52,697 bases of DNA from an uncultured Anaerolineales bacterium (GTDB taxonomy: Bacteria > Chloroflexota > Anaerolineae > UBA4142), in the NCBI GenBank assembly GCA_903825565.1, contig CAIKBD010000187.1, positions 1-52,697 of the forward strand, read 5' to 3'. This document shows positions 8,409 through 17,193 of this stretch, piece after piece; positions within the stretch are counted from its first letter, which is position 1, and every line of letters begins with the position of its first letter. The notes beneath the pieces are model-generated. The model saw nothing but the letters and a program-made list of their open reading frames with translations. It was not told the DNA's origin and made no database searches. Made by a program: the position numbers and the translations under genes.

Positions 8409-9566
8409 GTGAAAACAGCGCCAATCCAAATTGCCGGGTGGATCAGTTTACTGTTGCTGGTGACGCTTGCGCTCGTCGGGTGCCAAACGGAAAAGGTTAC
8501 GCCGGATGTTGCCGCGACTGTCGCCGCGGGCATCCAAGCCACGGCGACCGCGCAAGCCCATGTGCAAGCCACGGTGGACGCCGCGATCAAGGCGACTGCC
8601 ACCGCGCAAGCCGTAGCCGCGCCCAAAGTTGCGGCAACGCCGACAAGCGCGCCCGTCGCCGCCGCGCCCACCGCGACCAAGCCGCCCGCCTCGCCCGCGC
8701 CGGTTGCCGCCGCGCCAACCGTCGCCGTGAATTACACGACGTTGACCGAAGAAGAACTTGCCGCGCTGATTGATAAAGCCGTCACCGAGGCGCTGACCGC
8801 TTCGAACGCGGCGACGACAACCACGGCGAGTTATACGGCGGACGGCACGATCACCGCGCAAGAAGCCGCGGCGATGACCAAAGCCGTGCTGACCGCGCAA
8901 ACCGAGATCGCCGAGGCGCAATCCGCGATCACCGCGTACTATGATCTCTACGCCGAACTTGCCACCGAAGCAGTCAACACGCTGAAATTGATCGAGCAAG
9001 ATTTGAACAGCGTGTCCACAAGCATGAATGCGATGGCGCAATCGCTCGCGCAGATCAACACGACGCTGGCGCAAGGGTTGACGCTCGCGCAAAGCACGGT
9101 GACGCAATTGCAAGCGACCGCGACGAAGGCGAGCCAAGTGGCGCAACAAGCGCAGACCAAAGTCAAAACGTGGAGCACGACGGTGCAAGCCGATCTCACG
9201 AAACGCGCCAACGCCGCGCTCGCTGTCGCGCCGAATGCAACGCCCACCGATTTGCGCGGCACGGTGCAAAGCGTCAACACCTACCTCGATACGGTCAAGG
9301 GCGCGCTCGGCGACAATAAGATTTCGCAGAAGGATTTGCAGGCGATCAGTCAAGCCGGCGCGAATGCCTCGGCGGGGTTGAAACAATTTGGCGGCACGCA
9401 GGGGCAACAACTCGCCGACACGATCAACGGCATGACCAAGCAACTCGCGCGCGGCGAAGCGCCCAAAGCCAAAGGTAACCTGGGTGCGCTCGAACAATCA
9501 GCCAAGTCGTTGCCGGCACTGCCGAGCGGGGGCGGCGTGCAACCACCGCTGCCACCGCGCAAATAG
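8409..9566 (+). CDS. Lipoprotein with Ala/Thr linker and long coiled coil, function unknown
   Basis: Predicted lipoprotein of 385 residues: signal peptide with lipobox LVGC (Cys about 22), then repeats of an ATAQA / ATVxAAI type, a Pro/Ala linker (about 75-110), and a long helical region (about 150-290) rich in heptad-like Ala/Leu/Gln spacing that should form a coiled coil. It ends in a Pro-rich tail. I recognise no enzymatic domain. The GTG start is supported by a perfect AGGAGG seven bases upstream. Such helical lipoproteins often have envelope-spacing roles, but that is inference only. Confidence 0.8.
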   Translation: MKTAPIQIAGWISLLLLVTLALVGCQTEKVTPDVAATVAAGIQATATAQAHVQATVDAAIKATATAQAVAAPKVAATPTSAPVAAAPTATKPPASPAPVAAAPTVAVNYTTLTEEELAALIDKAVTEALTASNAATTTTASYTADGTITAQEAAAMTKAVLTAQTEIAEAQSAITAYYDLYAELATEAVNTLKLIEQDLNSVSTSMNAMAQSLAQINTTLAQGLTLAQSTVTQLQATATKASQVAQQAQTKVKTWSTTVQADLTKRANAALAVAPNATPTDLRGTVQSVNTYLDTVKGALGDNKISQKDLQAISQAGANASAGLKQFGGTQGQQLADTINGMTKQLARGEAPKAKGNLGALEQSAKSLPALPSGGGVQPPLPPRK

Positions 9567-9636
9567 ACGCACGAAAACGGAAGGCATTGGCTGGGCGATG
9601 ACGCCTAGCCATTTGCGTTTGCAACGGAGGTTCACG

Positions 9637-10032
9637 ATGGACGAAGTCCACATCGGGCAAAGTGCCGAGGTCAGCGAATTTGTGACGGAGCAATTGACTG
9701 CCGTTTCGGTGCGGAGCGGTTTAGTTTCGGCGTATGCCACGCCGGCAATGATGGCGTTGATGGAAAACGCCAGCGTCGCCGCGATCCAAAAATGCCTCGG
9801 CAAAGGCAACACCTCGGTCGGCGTCGAGGCGCACATTCAGCACATCGCCGCAACGCCGGTAGGGGTGCGTGTGCGCGCGCGTGCCGAAGTGATCGCGCTG
9901 GAGGGTCGCCGCGTGTTGTTCAAAGTCGAAGCTTGGGATCCGAAAGAAAAAATCGGCGAAGGCACGCACACGCGCGTCATCGTGGACGCGGCGCGTTTCA
10001 AGGACAAGGTCGAAAAGAAAATCCGGTCGTAG
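9637..10032 (+). CDS. Hot-dog thioesterase, fluoroacetyl-CoA thioesterase-like
   Basis: Acyl-CoA thioesterase-like protein of 131 residues with a single hot-dog fold. The pattern ATPAMMALMENAS, the segment SVGVEAHIQHIAATPVG, and the closing strand RRVLFKVEAWDPKEKIGEGTH follow the FlK-like family (annotated as thioesterase-fold or dihydrolipoamide acyltransferase-like proteins). The start at 9637 was chosen because ACGGAGG precedes it by six bases; the upstream extension is low complexity. The stop overlaps the ribosome site of the next gene (TAGGAGG), so the two are probably co-translated. Confidence 0.8.
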   Translation: MDEVHIGQSAEVSEFVTEQLTAVSVRSGLVSAYATPAMMALMENASVAAIQKCLGKGNTSVGVEAHIQHIAATPVGVRVRARAEVIALEGRRVLFKVEAWDPKEKIGEGTHTRVIVDAARFKDKVEKKIRS

Positions 10033-10040
10033 GAGGCAGG

Positions 10041-11495
10041 ATGAAAGACATTACCGCCCGCGCGCTGAACATTGCGCAATTGCGCGGCGCGACGTACGCG
10101 GATATTCGCGTGGTCGAGCGACTCAATCAGCGCGTCGCCGTGAAAAACGGGCAGGTCGAAGCGTTGGAGCAAAGCGAATCTATCGGGTTTGGCGTGCGCG
10201 TGATCGCGCACGGCGCGTGGGGCTTTGCGTCCAGTTCGCGACTCGAACCGCTCGAAATCGAACGTGTGGTGACGCAAGCGGTTGCCATCGCCAAGGCGAG
10301 CGCGGCGACCAAAACGCGCGACGTGAATCTCGGCGAGCCGATTGTGTCGCAAGGCGTGTACGAAACGCCGGTCAAGATCAATCCGTTCACCGTCTCGCTG
10401 GACGAAAAAATCGGTTTGTTGCTCAAAGTGGACGAAGCGATGCGGCGCGTCAAGGGCGTCAAGGTCGCGCGCGGCGAACTCGGCTTTTTGCAGGAAAATA
10501 AAACTTTCGCTTCGACGGAAGGGAGCGAAGTCAAGCAAGAGATTGTCGAGTGCGGATGCGGCATTGTCGCGCTGGCGAGCGATTTACGAACCGGCGAAGT
10601 GCAGGTGCGCTCGTATCCGAACGCCGGCGGGCGGCATCAACAAGCGCGCGGGTACGAATTTATTCTCGAACAAAAATTAGCGGAGAATGCGCCGCGCGTC
10701 GCCGAAGAAGCAGTCGCGCTTCTCACTGCCGCGCAATGTCCCAGTTACGACGCGATGACGATCATCCTCGACGGTTCGCAGATGGCGTTGCAAATTCACG
10801 AGTCGTGCGGACACCCCGTTGAGTTGGATCGCGTGCTGGGCAGTGAAGCGGCGTTTGCGGGCACTTCGTTCTTGACGCCGGAAAAGTTGGGGCGTTTTCG
10901 CTACGGCTCCGAACTGGTCAATATTACCGCCGACGCCACGTTGCCGTACGGGCTGGGCACGTTCGGGTACGACGACGAAGGTGTGCCCGCGCAAAAAACC
11001 GACGTGATCCGCAACGGAATTTTCGTCGGCTATTTGACGAGCCGCGAAACGGCGCACCAACAAAAACTCGGCGCGTCGAACGGCACGATGCGCGCGGACA
11101 ATTGGAATCGCACGCCGATCATTCGGATGACGAATATCAGTCTGTTGCCGGGAACCTGGGATGTGGACGCGTTGGTCACGGACACGGACGACGGGATTTG
11201 GATGGAGACGAATCGGTCGTGGAGCATTGACGACCGCCGGCTTAATTTCCAGTTTGGCACGGAAATGGCGTGGGAGATCAAAGGCGGCAAGAAAACGCGC
11301 ATGTTGAAAAACGCGACCTATACCGGCATCACGCCGGAATTTTGGAACGCGTGCGATGCGATTGGCAACGAAAAATCCTGGGTGATGTGGGGCACGCCCA
11401 ACTGCGGCAAGGGGCAACCGCCGCAGGTCGCGCACACCGGGCATGGCACGGCGCCTGCGCGTTTTCGCAACGTGCGCGTCGGCGTGATCAAATAA
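10041..11495 (+). CDS. tldD: TldD/PmbA-family metalloprotease
   Basis: Soluble TldD-type protein of 484 residues. The metal motif HESCGH is at residues 253-258, preceded by IILDGSQMALQI and followed by GHPVELDRVLGSEAAFAG, typical of the TldD rather than the PmbA (TldE) partner, which lacks this motif. TldD/TldE process small peptides in a narrow proteolytic tunnel, for example in microcin maturation and CcdA antidote degradation. No TldE partner is adjacent, so it is either elsewhere or this protein acts alone. ATG 10041 follows AGGAGG and lies 8 bp after the thioesterase stop. Confidence 0.88.
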   Translation: MKDITARALNIAQLRGATYADIRVVERLNQRVAVKNGQVEALEQSESIGFGVRVIAHGAWGFASSSRLEPLEIERVVTQAVAIAKASAATKTRDVNLGEPIVSQGVYETPVKINPFTVSLDEKIGLLLKVDEAMRRVKGVKVARGELGFLQENKTFASTEGSEVKQEIVECGCGIVALASDLRTGEVQVRSYPNAGGRHQQARGYEFILEQKLAENAPRVAEEAVALLTAAQCPSYDAMTIILDGSQMALQIHESCGHPVELDRVLGSEAAFAGTSFLTPEKLGRFRYGSELVNITADATLPYGLGTFGYDDEGVPAQKTDVIRNGIFVGYLTSRETAHQQKLGASNGTMRADNWNRTPIIRMTNISLLPGTWDVDALVTDTDDGIWMETNRSWSIDDRRLNFQFGTEMAWEIKGGKKTRMLKNATYTGITPEFWNACDAIGNEKSWVMWGTPNCGKGQPPQVAHTGHGTAPARFRNVRVGVIK

Positions 11496-11516
11496 ACCAC
11501 TACGGGAGAAGCAGGC

Positions 11517-12179
11517 ATGGCGGATGTGAGTTTGGCGATTATCGGCGGCACGGGCAAGGAAGGCAATGCGTTGGCGCGGCGTTTCGCGCAAGCCGGCGTG
11601 CGGGTCTTGATCGGCTCGCGCGATGCGGCAAAAGCGCAAGCCGCCGCGCAAGACTTGAACACGCGTATCGGCGCGGCGCGCGTGGAAGGGTACACCAACC
11701 GCGAAGCGGCGGAACGCGCGGAGGTGCTCCTCCTCTCCGTGCCGTATGCCGGGATGCAACCGATCCTTGCCGATGTGCGCGCGGCGGCGCAAAACAAGAT
11801 CGTGATCAACATTGCGGCGTCGCTCGACCCGGAAAAAAAGAGCCGCGCGAAACCACCGGCGGCGGGTTCGGTGACGGCAGAGGTGCAACAATTTTTCGGC
11901 GACGCGACGCGCGTTGTCTGTGCGTTTCAAAACATTTCGCCGGAAAAACTCGAATCGGTCGAAGAAAAAATTGATTCGGACGTGCTTGTGTGCGGCGCAG
12001 ACAAGGACACGCGCGCGCAAGTGATCGAATTGATCCGGCGAATCGGGGTGGACGCGTTCGACGCCGGGATGCTGGCGAACGCCGTGGCGGTGGAGGCGTT
12101 GACTGCCGCTTTGATCGCGATCAATCTTCGCTACAAAACCAAGGGCGCGGGCATTCGAATCGTCGGCGTGCCGCGGTAA
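11517..12179 (+). CDS. npdG: F420:NADP+ oxidoreductase
   Basis: Enzyme of 220 residues moving hydride between NADP(H) and coenzyme F420, cytosolic. The N-terminal IIGGTGKEGNALARRFA and the arginine-containing VLIGSRD form an NADP-binding Rossmann fold. The central segment VLLLSVPYAGM and the C-terminal DAGMLANAVAVEALTAALIAIN fit the family. GGAGAAG lies 6 bp before the ATG. The F420 ligase gene follows on the same strand, which supports a real F420 system in this organism. Confidence 0.88.
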   Translation: MADVSLAIIGGTGKEGNALARRFAQAGVRVLIGSRDAAKAQAAAQDLNTRIGAARVEGYTNREAAERAEVLLLSVPYAGMQPILADVRAAAQNKIVINIAASLDPEKKSRAKPPAAGSVTAEVQQFFGDATRVVCAFQNISPEKLESVEEKIDSDVLVCGADKDTRAQVIELIRRIGVDAFDAGMLANAVAVEALTAALIAINLRYKTKGAGIRIVGVPR

Positions 12180-12185
12180 TTCCGA

Positions 12186-12265
12186 ACTCGGACCAGCCGA
12201 AAGCAAATTCATTTTATCGGACGCGGACAAACGCAGCCAAGCGCAGACAAAAAATATCCGCGTCC
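12186..12265. repeat. Dispersed palindromic repeat, family A copy 1
   Basis: Intergenic element with inverted arms GGACGCGGA (12219-12227) and TCCGCGTCC (12257-12265), extended by ATTTTA / TAAAAT. Its left flank (AACTCGGACCAGCCGAAAGC) closely matches the left flank of the element at 46674-46764. Confidence 0.6.
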
Positions 12266-12309
12266 TAAAATTTTTTGCTTTTGTGCAACCGGCTCATTCA
12301 CAAGGTTCT

Positions 12310-13074
12310 ATGCCACAACTTACGCTGACTACTCTGCCCGATATTCCGCTCGTGATGCGCGGCGACGATCTCGCCGCGCTGATTTTGCGCGGCTTGTACG
12401 GTGCGCGGCTCGAATTGCAAAACGGCGACGTGCTTGTGCTTGCGCAAAAAATCGTCAGCAAAGCCGAGGGGCGCATGGTGCGCTTGAGCGAGGTCACGCC
12501 GTCGCCGCAAGCGTACGAACTGGCACGCCAGTCCGGCAAGGATGCGCGCTTTTGCCAGGTTGTCTTGTGGGACACGCGCGAGATTGTTCGGGTGCGCGAG
12601 GGGCTGATTATCGTCGAAACGACCCAGGGCTGGGTGTGCGCAAACGCCGGGATTGATCGCTCGAACGTCGCGCCGCACGATGCGAACGAATGGGTGTTGC
12701 GTTTGCCGGCGGACGCGGATCGCTCGGCGCGCGAATTGCGCGAGCGGTTGCGCGCGTTGACCGAGCGCGAGATTGGTATCGTCATCAACGATTCGCACGG
12801 GCGCGCGTGGCGTAACGGCGCGGTCGGCGTGGCGATTGGCGTGGCGGGTTTGCCCGGTGTGGAGGACTTGCGCGGCAAGGCGGACTTGTTCGGCTATCAA
12901 CTGCAAGTGACGACGATTGGGCTGGCGGATCAAATTGCGTCGGCGGCGTCGTTGTTGCAAGGGCAAGCCGACGAGGGCTGTCCCATCGTGCATGTGCGCG
13001 GCGCGCCGTTTACGCCATGCGCCGGTTCGGCGCAGGAAATCGCGCGCACCAAAGCGCAAGATTTGTTTCGCTAA
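12310..13074 (+). CDS. cofE: Coenzyme F420-0:L-glutamate ligase
   Basis: GTP-dependent ligase of 254 residues that adds gamma-linked glutamates to F420-0. Family landmarks are present: VLVLAQKIVSKAEGR at 41-55, the ANAGIDRSNV motif, and NDSHGRAWRNGAVGVAIGVAG. Length fits stand-alone CofE rather than the fused FbiB. ATG 12310 is preferred; a GTG at 12283 in the same frame is possible but would add residues before the conserved first strand. Placement directly after the F420:NADP oxidoreductase indicates a functional F420 gene pair. Confidence 0.92.
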   Translation: MPQLTLTTLPDIPLVMRGDDLAALILRGLYGARLELQNGDVLVLAQKIVSKAEGRMVRLSEVTPSPQAYELARQSGKDARFCQVVLWDTREIVRVREGLIIVETTQGWVCANAGIDRSNVAPHDANEWVLRLPADADRSARELRERLRALTEREIGIVINDSHGRAWRNGAVGVAIGVAGLPGVEDLRGKADLFGYQLQVTTIGLADQIASAASLLQGQADEGCPIVHVRGAPFTPCAGSAQEIARTKAQDLFR

Positions 13075-13076
13075 GC

Positions 13077-13103
13077 AACGGGGCAGCCACTGGCTGCCCC
13101 GTT
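13077..13103. terminator. Bidirectional terminator between cofE and tupC
   Basis: Perfect 12-bp stem AACGGGGCAGCC / GGCTGCCCCGTT with a 3-nt loop, in the 33-bp gap between convergent genes. It should stop both transcripts. Confidence 0.75.
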
Positions 13104-13107
13104 CGAT

Positions 13108-13827
13108 TTAGTACACCATTTCACCGCGCACGAACGCCGCCGTGCGCGGATCGCGCGGCGCATCGAAGAACGCCGGCGTTGCCTGCACCTCGACGAGGCG
13201 ACCACCCAGCATCAAGCCGACGCGATTCGCAAGCCGTTTTGCTTGGAACACGTTGTGCGTGATGAGCACGACTGTCGTGCCGCGCGCGCGGTTGTGCTCG
13301 CGCACGATTTGTTCGATCAAGCCGACATTGTACGGATCGAGATTCGCCGTCGGTTCGTCAAGCAACAAGACCTGGGGATCGATCACGAGCGCGCGTGCTA
13401 ACGCGACGCGTTGCATTTCGCCGCCGGATAATTTGTGCGCGAACGCATGGGCGAGCGACTGTAAGCCCACGCGCTCTAGCATTTCATCCACGCGCCGATC
13501 CGCGCGTTCGCCGCGCAACGCCAAACCGTACGCGACGTTCGCGCGCACAGTCGCGCGCAACAGTACGGGCCGCTGAAACACCGTCGTCACCTGTCGTCGC
13601 GTCTCAATCGGCACATTGCCGTTCAGCGTTTGCGCGCGGTACACAATGCGCCCGCTCGAAGGCGGTTCGAGAAAATTGAGTAGGCGCAGGAGCGTAGACT
13701 TGCCCGCACCGCTCGGACCGACCAGCGCGAAAATTTCGCCAGCGTGAATCTCCAACGCGGCAATATCGAGGATGGTGCGCGCGCCGTACTCTTTTCGCAA
13801 ATCGCTCAGTTGATATACGGCGTCCAT
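13108..13827 (-). CDS. tupC: Tungstate/molybdate ABC transporter ATPase
   Basis: ABC ATPase of 239 residues energising anion uptake. Walker A GPSGAGKS is at 37-44, followed by the Q-loop FQRPVLL, the signature LSGGEMQRVALARAL and Walker B LLLDEPTANLD, with H-loop ITHN. It has no C-terminal TOBE regulatory domain, unlike ModC. The ATG overlaps the tupB stop (TAATG), so the pair is translationally coupled; an N-terminal extension in the same frame runs through tupB and was rejected. It is the only ATPase in the operon, so it may also serve the ModB/WtpB permease at 16356. Confidence 0.9.
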   Translation of the reverse strand: MDAVYQLSDLRKEYGARTILDIAALEIHAGEIFALVGPSGAGKSTLLRLLNFLEPPSSGRIVYRAQTLNGNVPIETRRQVTTVFQRPVLLRATVRANVAYGLALRGERADRRVDEMLERVGLQSLAHAFAHKLSGGEMQRVALARALVIDPQVLLLDEPTANLDPYNVGLIEQIVREHNRARGTTVVLITHNVFQAKRLANRVGLMLGGRLVEVQATPAFFDAPRDPRTAAFVRGEMVY

Positions 13828-14522
13828 TAGTCCCCCGCACGGCGTTGCAATTGCAACATCGCCACGTTTGCCAGGAATGCCAGCGAGAGTAAAATCACGC
13901 CAAGCGCGAGCGCCAGGTCGAACGAGCCGGTGCGCGTGTTCAACACAATCGCCGTCGTCAACACGCGCGTCTTGCCTTCGATGTTGCCGCCGACGAGCAT
14001 CACCGCGCCGACTTCGGAAATGATGCCGCCGAACGCCGCGACAATCGCGGCGATGACGCCGATGCGCGCTTCGCGCAAGACCGCCCAAATTTCTTGCCAG
14101 GGGGTTGCGCCGAGCGAACGCACTTGGAGGCGCAACGCCGGGTCAATGCCTTGCACCGTCGTCATCGTCAACCCGGCGACGAGCGGAAATGCGATGATCA
14201 CTTGCGCGACGACCATCGCGCTGGGCGTGAACAACCAACCCAAGCCGCCGAGGGGTCCCGAGCGCGAGAGAAACAAGTAGACGAACAAGCCGACGACGAC
14301 CGGCGGCAAGCCCATCCCGGTGTAGAGCAACGCCGTGATCAAGCCGCGCAGGCGCAAGCGCGACAAGCCCAGCGCCGCGCCAATCGGCACGCCGACGATG
14401 ACGCTGATCGCCAACGCCAAGCCGGTCACGCGCAACGACAGCCAGATGATTTCGTACAGCGCCGGCTCGAACGAGAAAATCAAATTGAATGCTTGAACGA
14501 ATCCGCGAGCGAGTTCTTCCAT
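13827..14522 (-). CDS. tupB: Tungstate ABC transporter permease
   Basis: Inner-membrane permease of 231 residues with about five or six membrane segments. The N-terminal SLRVTGLALAISVIVGVPIG and the coupling-helix region EVGAVMLVGGNIEGKTRVLTTAI are hallmarks of TupB, as opposed to ModB. It is coupled to tupC by a TAATG overlap and preceded by a hairpin at 14532-14563 that separates it from the Mop gene. Confidence 0.92.
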   Translation of the reverse strand: MEELARGFVQAFNLIFSFEPALYEIIWLSLRVTGLALAISVIVGVPIGAALGLSRLRLRGLITALLYTGMGLPPVVVGLFVYLFLSRSGPLGGLGWLFTPSAMVVAQVIIAFPLVAGLTMTTVQGIDPALRLQVRSLGATPWQEIWAVLREARIGVIAAIVAAFGGIISEVGAVMLVGGNIEGKTRVLTTAIVLNTRTGSFDLALALGVILLSLAFLANVAMLQLQRRAGD

Positions 14523-14531
14523 AAATCATCT

Positions 14532-14563
14532 AGCCCCGCCGGGTCAGTCCGCCCGGCGGGGCT
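14532..14563 (-). terminator. Strong GC hairpin between the Mop gene and tupB
   Basis: Perfect 12-bp stem AGCCCCGCCGGG / CCCGGCGGGGCT with an 8-nt loop, and no U-tract on the minus strand. Inside an otherwise continuous operon it is more likely an attenuator or RNA-processing site than a full terminator. Confidence 0.5.
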
Positions 14564-14569
14564 TGCCTT

Positions 14570-14773
14570 TCAATCTTTGGCGATCATCACTTCGGTTGCT
14601 TTGATGACTGCCGCAACCTGGTCGCCTTTTTTCAGTTTCATCTTTTTCGCCGAGTCGGCGGTGATCGCCGCGACGACTTCAAACTCGCCAACCTGAACGA
14701 TGACTTGCGCCATTACTGCGCCGAGTTTGACAGACTTGACTTTGCCGACGAGTTGATTGCGTGCGCTAAGCAT
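14570..14773 (-). CDS. mop: Mop/TOBE-domain molybdate-tungstate binding protein
   Basis: Small cytosolic protein of 67 residues consisting of one TOBE (Mop) domain: SARNQLVGKVKSVKLGAV, followed by VIVQVGEFEVVAAITADSAKK and LKKGDQVAAVIKATEVMIAKD. Molbindins of this size form oligomers that store or buffer molybdate and tungstate. ATG 14773 has AAAGGAGG seven bases upstream; a longer start at 14818 lies in a palindromic repeat and was rejected. It may compensate for the missing TOBE domain of TupC. Confidence 0.9.
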   Translation of the reverse strand: MLSARNQLVGKVKSVKLGAVMAQVIVQVGEFEVVAAITADSAKKMKLKKGDQVAAVIKATEVMIAKD

Positions 14774-14790
14774 ACTGCCTCCTTTGACAG

Positions 14791-14818
14791 GTGGGACAAA
14801 TGTACAAATCTGTCCCAC
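14791..14818. repeat. Short palindromic repeat, family B copy 2
   Basis: GTGGGACA (14791-14798) and TGTCCCAC (14811-14818) enclosing AATGTACAAATC. Nearly the same sequence occurs at 44392-44419 before an unrelated gene. Confidence 0.55.
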
Positions 14819-14848
14819 GAACCTCTGCGTGTGCGTTGGAACTGAGCG

Positions 14849-16297
14849 CTATTTGATTTCGAGTTTGACGAAATTCTTGACCCAGGTATTGCTCGCCATG
14901 CCCGCCATCGCGGTTGCCAGCGTGCCGTCTGCGTTGATCGCCACCAAGCAGTCCGCGCATTTGCGCGCGTCAGCCAACGCGACCTCGGTGGTAAAACCGT
15001 CGCTTGCCGTCAAGAGCAATTTCGTCGCCTCGGCTTTGACCTGCGCTTGATCGAGGAGCGCGCTCAACCGCACGCCTTGATAATCTTGCTTGCCGGTCTT
15101 GGGGTGTTCGAGGTTGAGTTTGACGACGTTCATCCCCTTGAGTGCATCGAGCGTCAGCTTGAGTTCCTTGCCGACTGCGCCGGTCACCGTCAACGCGGGT
15201 GCGCCGCTGGTAGGCGCTTGCGCTTGGTTGCGCCACTCTTGCGAGTCGGCATAGAACAACGGCGAGCCGAATTTATCCACGCCGAAATTGCCGATCACTT
15301 TTTGCTGCTCGACGGAGGTGATCCATTTCACGAAACTCGTCGCCAGATCGGACTTGACGCCGGGGAACTTGTCCGGGTTGACCGCCATCACGCCGTAGGG
15401 ATTGAACAAATCCTTGTCCGCATTTTGGCTGATGTTCGCGCCGCCGACGAGCACAGTGAGACCGGTGAGTTTGGCTTGTTGCGCGAGCCAAGTCGCGCGA
15501 TCCGCCAGCGTATACGCGCCTTTTTCATTCGCAAAAATCAGCGTATCACCCATTCCTTGTCCGAGCGCATTATACCACGCCATTTCTTTGGTTGGCGTGA
15601 TGTTCAGCGTCGCCCAAATGCTCAACTCTTTGCTGTTCGTGCCGCTCTTGTCGCCGCGACTGGCAAACGCCGATTTGGTGTCCACAATCGCTTTGAACGC
15701 ATCCTTCGCCAATTTCATGCCCGTGATTTTGGCGGGATCGTTCTTGGGACCTACGATAATGAAATCGTTGTACATCACGTCGAACCGTTCGCGCGCGTTC
15801 TTGTCGGCAACGAACTTGTCTTCACTCGGGCGATCATGCACGAGCAAAACGTCGGCGTCACCTTTTTGCCCGATGGCAATGGCTTGCCCGGTGCCGACTG
15901 CCACGACATCCACCTTGCAATTGAATTTCTTTTCATAGTCCGGCAAAATCGCCGCGAGCAAACCGGAATCGGCGGTGCTGGTCGTCGTCGAAAGAATCAG
16001 ATGACAGCCGCTCGTGCCGATTGCCGCGCGAATCGAGGTGGGCGTCGGCGCGGCAGTGGGCGCAGTTGTCGGCGCGGGCGCTTTCGTCGGTTCTGGCGCT
16101 TTCGTCGGCTCCGGCGCTTTGGTCGGCGCAGGTGCAGTGGTCGGCGCAACCGTTGGCTTGGGCGCATCGGTTGGCTTTGCCGCCGGCACCGCGGTGGGCG
16201 GCACTGGCGTGGCGGTGGGCGCGGGCGCGCACGCCGCCGCAAACCCCAGCACGATCACGATCAAGAGCAAACCACGAATGAATGACGAACTGGACAT
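14849..16297 (-). CDS. tupA: Tungstate-binding lipoprotein TupA with C-terminal Moco-oxidoreductase-like extension
   Basis: Solute-binding lipoprotein of 482 residues. Lipobox FAAAC (Cys23) is followed by a Thr/Pro/Ala linker to about 87. The TupA domain (about 97-355) has the oxyanion motif STTTSTADSG (102-111) and SRGDKSGTNS (213-222). After a short linker an extra domain (about 367-482) begins TVTGAVGKELKLTLDAL and contains KCADCL (446-451). This domain resembles the small beta domain of sulfite-oxidase-like molybdenum proteins and is homologous to the C-terminus of the lipoprotein at 18279-19799. TupA usually ends at about residue 350 of this layout. ATG 16297 has AGGAGGAG before it. Confidence 0.88.
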   Translation of the reverse strand: MSSSSFIRGLLLIVIVLGFAAACAPAPTATPVPPTAVPAAKPTDAPKPTVAPTTAPAPTKAPEPTKAPEPTKAPAPTTAPTAAPTPTSIRAAIGTSGCHLILSTTTSTADSGLLAAILPDYEKKFNCKVDVVAVGTGQAIAIGQKGDADVLLVHDRPSEDKFVADKNARERFDVMYNDFIIVGPKNDPAKITGMKLAKDAFKAIVDTKSAFASRGDKSGTNSKELSIWATLNITPTKEMAWYNALGQGMGDTLIFANEKGAYTLADRATWLAQQAKLTGLTVLVGGANISQNADKDLFNPYGVMAVNPDKFPGVKSDLATSFVKWITSVEQQKVIGNFGVDKFGSPLFYADSQEWRNQAQAPTSGAPALTVTGAVGKELKLTLDALKGMNVVKLNLEHPKTGKQDYQGVRLSALLDQAQVKAEATKLLLTASDGFTTEVALADARKCADCLVAINADGTLATAMAGMASNTWVKNFVKLEIK

Positions 16298-16355
16298 CTT
16301 TTCTCCTCCTAGAGAATTTTTGAAAATAGATACGTTGGATCGAATGGCGCGCTCG

Positions 16356-17180
16356 CTACTCGCCCAGCGTAGATTCTGTCTTGGGAATTAACAGTGCTTG
16401 CAACAACACGAATACTCCGAGCGACGCCACGATCAAAATGACGGCGACCGGTTGCGCGGCGGCTAAACCAAACCCGGCGAAGCGCTCGTATGTCAGCACC
16501 GGAATGATGCGCGGATGATATGCGAGGATCACGACCGCGCCGAACTCGCTGATGCCGCGCCCCCACATCATCACCGCGCCCGCGATAATGCCGCGCCACG
16601 CCAACGGCAAGGTCACGTAGCGAAACGCTTGCCAGCGCGACGCGCCCATCGTTTGCGCGACGCCTTCCAATTCCGGATCGATCTGCGCGAACGCTTCGCG
16701 CGCCGCGTTCACGAGAAACGGCAGACTGACGAACAACATCCCGACGACGATCCCAGGTACATCGTCCGTAAAGCGCACGTTGAACGCGCCGAACGCTTTG
16801 CCGGCGAAACCGTGCCGCCCAAAAACCGTCAACAGGGCGATGCCCGCCGCCGTGTGCGGAACGACGATGGGCAAGTTGACGATACCTTCGACCCAGCGTT
16901 TGCCGGCAAACTCGTGCCGCGCGAGCAAGTACGCCAGCGGGACGCCGGTGAGCAACGCGAGCGCAGTCGCCCATGCCGCCGCGTAAAATGTGAGCGCGAG
17001 CGACGCGAGAACTTGTCCGTCGGTCAACGCGTCCCACAACGCGGCAAGCGGCGTTTGCGCGAGCGTGTTCACGAGCGGCAACAGGACGAACAGCAAGAGC
17101 GACGATGCGGCGGCGGCAAACACGAACGTGAACAGATCGAAGCGTTTGCGCGGGCGATGGCGCGCGCCAAAAATCGGCAT
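16356..17180 (-). CDS. wtpB: Molybdate/tungstate ABC transporter permease, ModB/WtpB type
   Basis: Inner-membrane permease of 274 residues, six predicted membrane segments. The motifs GVPLAYLLARHEFAGKRWVEG, NLPIVVPHTAAGIALL and the EAA loop EGVAQTMGASRWQAFRYVTLP followed by WGRGISEFGAVVILAY mark the ModB/WtpB family. It lies 13 bp after the WtpA gene, making a binding-protein/permease pair without an ATPase of its own. A long overlapping ORF in another frame (16309-17187) is a GC shadow. Confidence 0.9.
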   Translation of the reverse strand: MPIFGARHRPRKRFDLFTFVFAAAASSLLLFVLLPLVNTLAQTPLAALWDALTDGQVLASLALTFYAAAWATALALLTGVPLAYLLARHEFAGKRWVEGIVNLPIVVPHTAAGIALLTVFGRHGFAGKAFGAFNVRFTDDVPGIVVGMLFVSLPFLVNAAREAFAQIDPELEGVAQTMGASRWQAFRYVTLPLAWRGIIAGAVMMWGRGISEFGAVVILAYHPRIIPVLTYERFAGFGLAAAQPVAVILIVASLGVFVLLQALLIPKTESTLGE

Positions 17181-17193
17181 AACGCAAACTCGC

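Noticed and set aside
16309..17187. 292-aa frame overlapping the ModB/WtpB permease
   Set aside because: Same strand, other frame, Arg-rich; the alternative frame has clear permease motifs.
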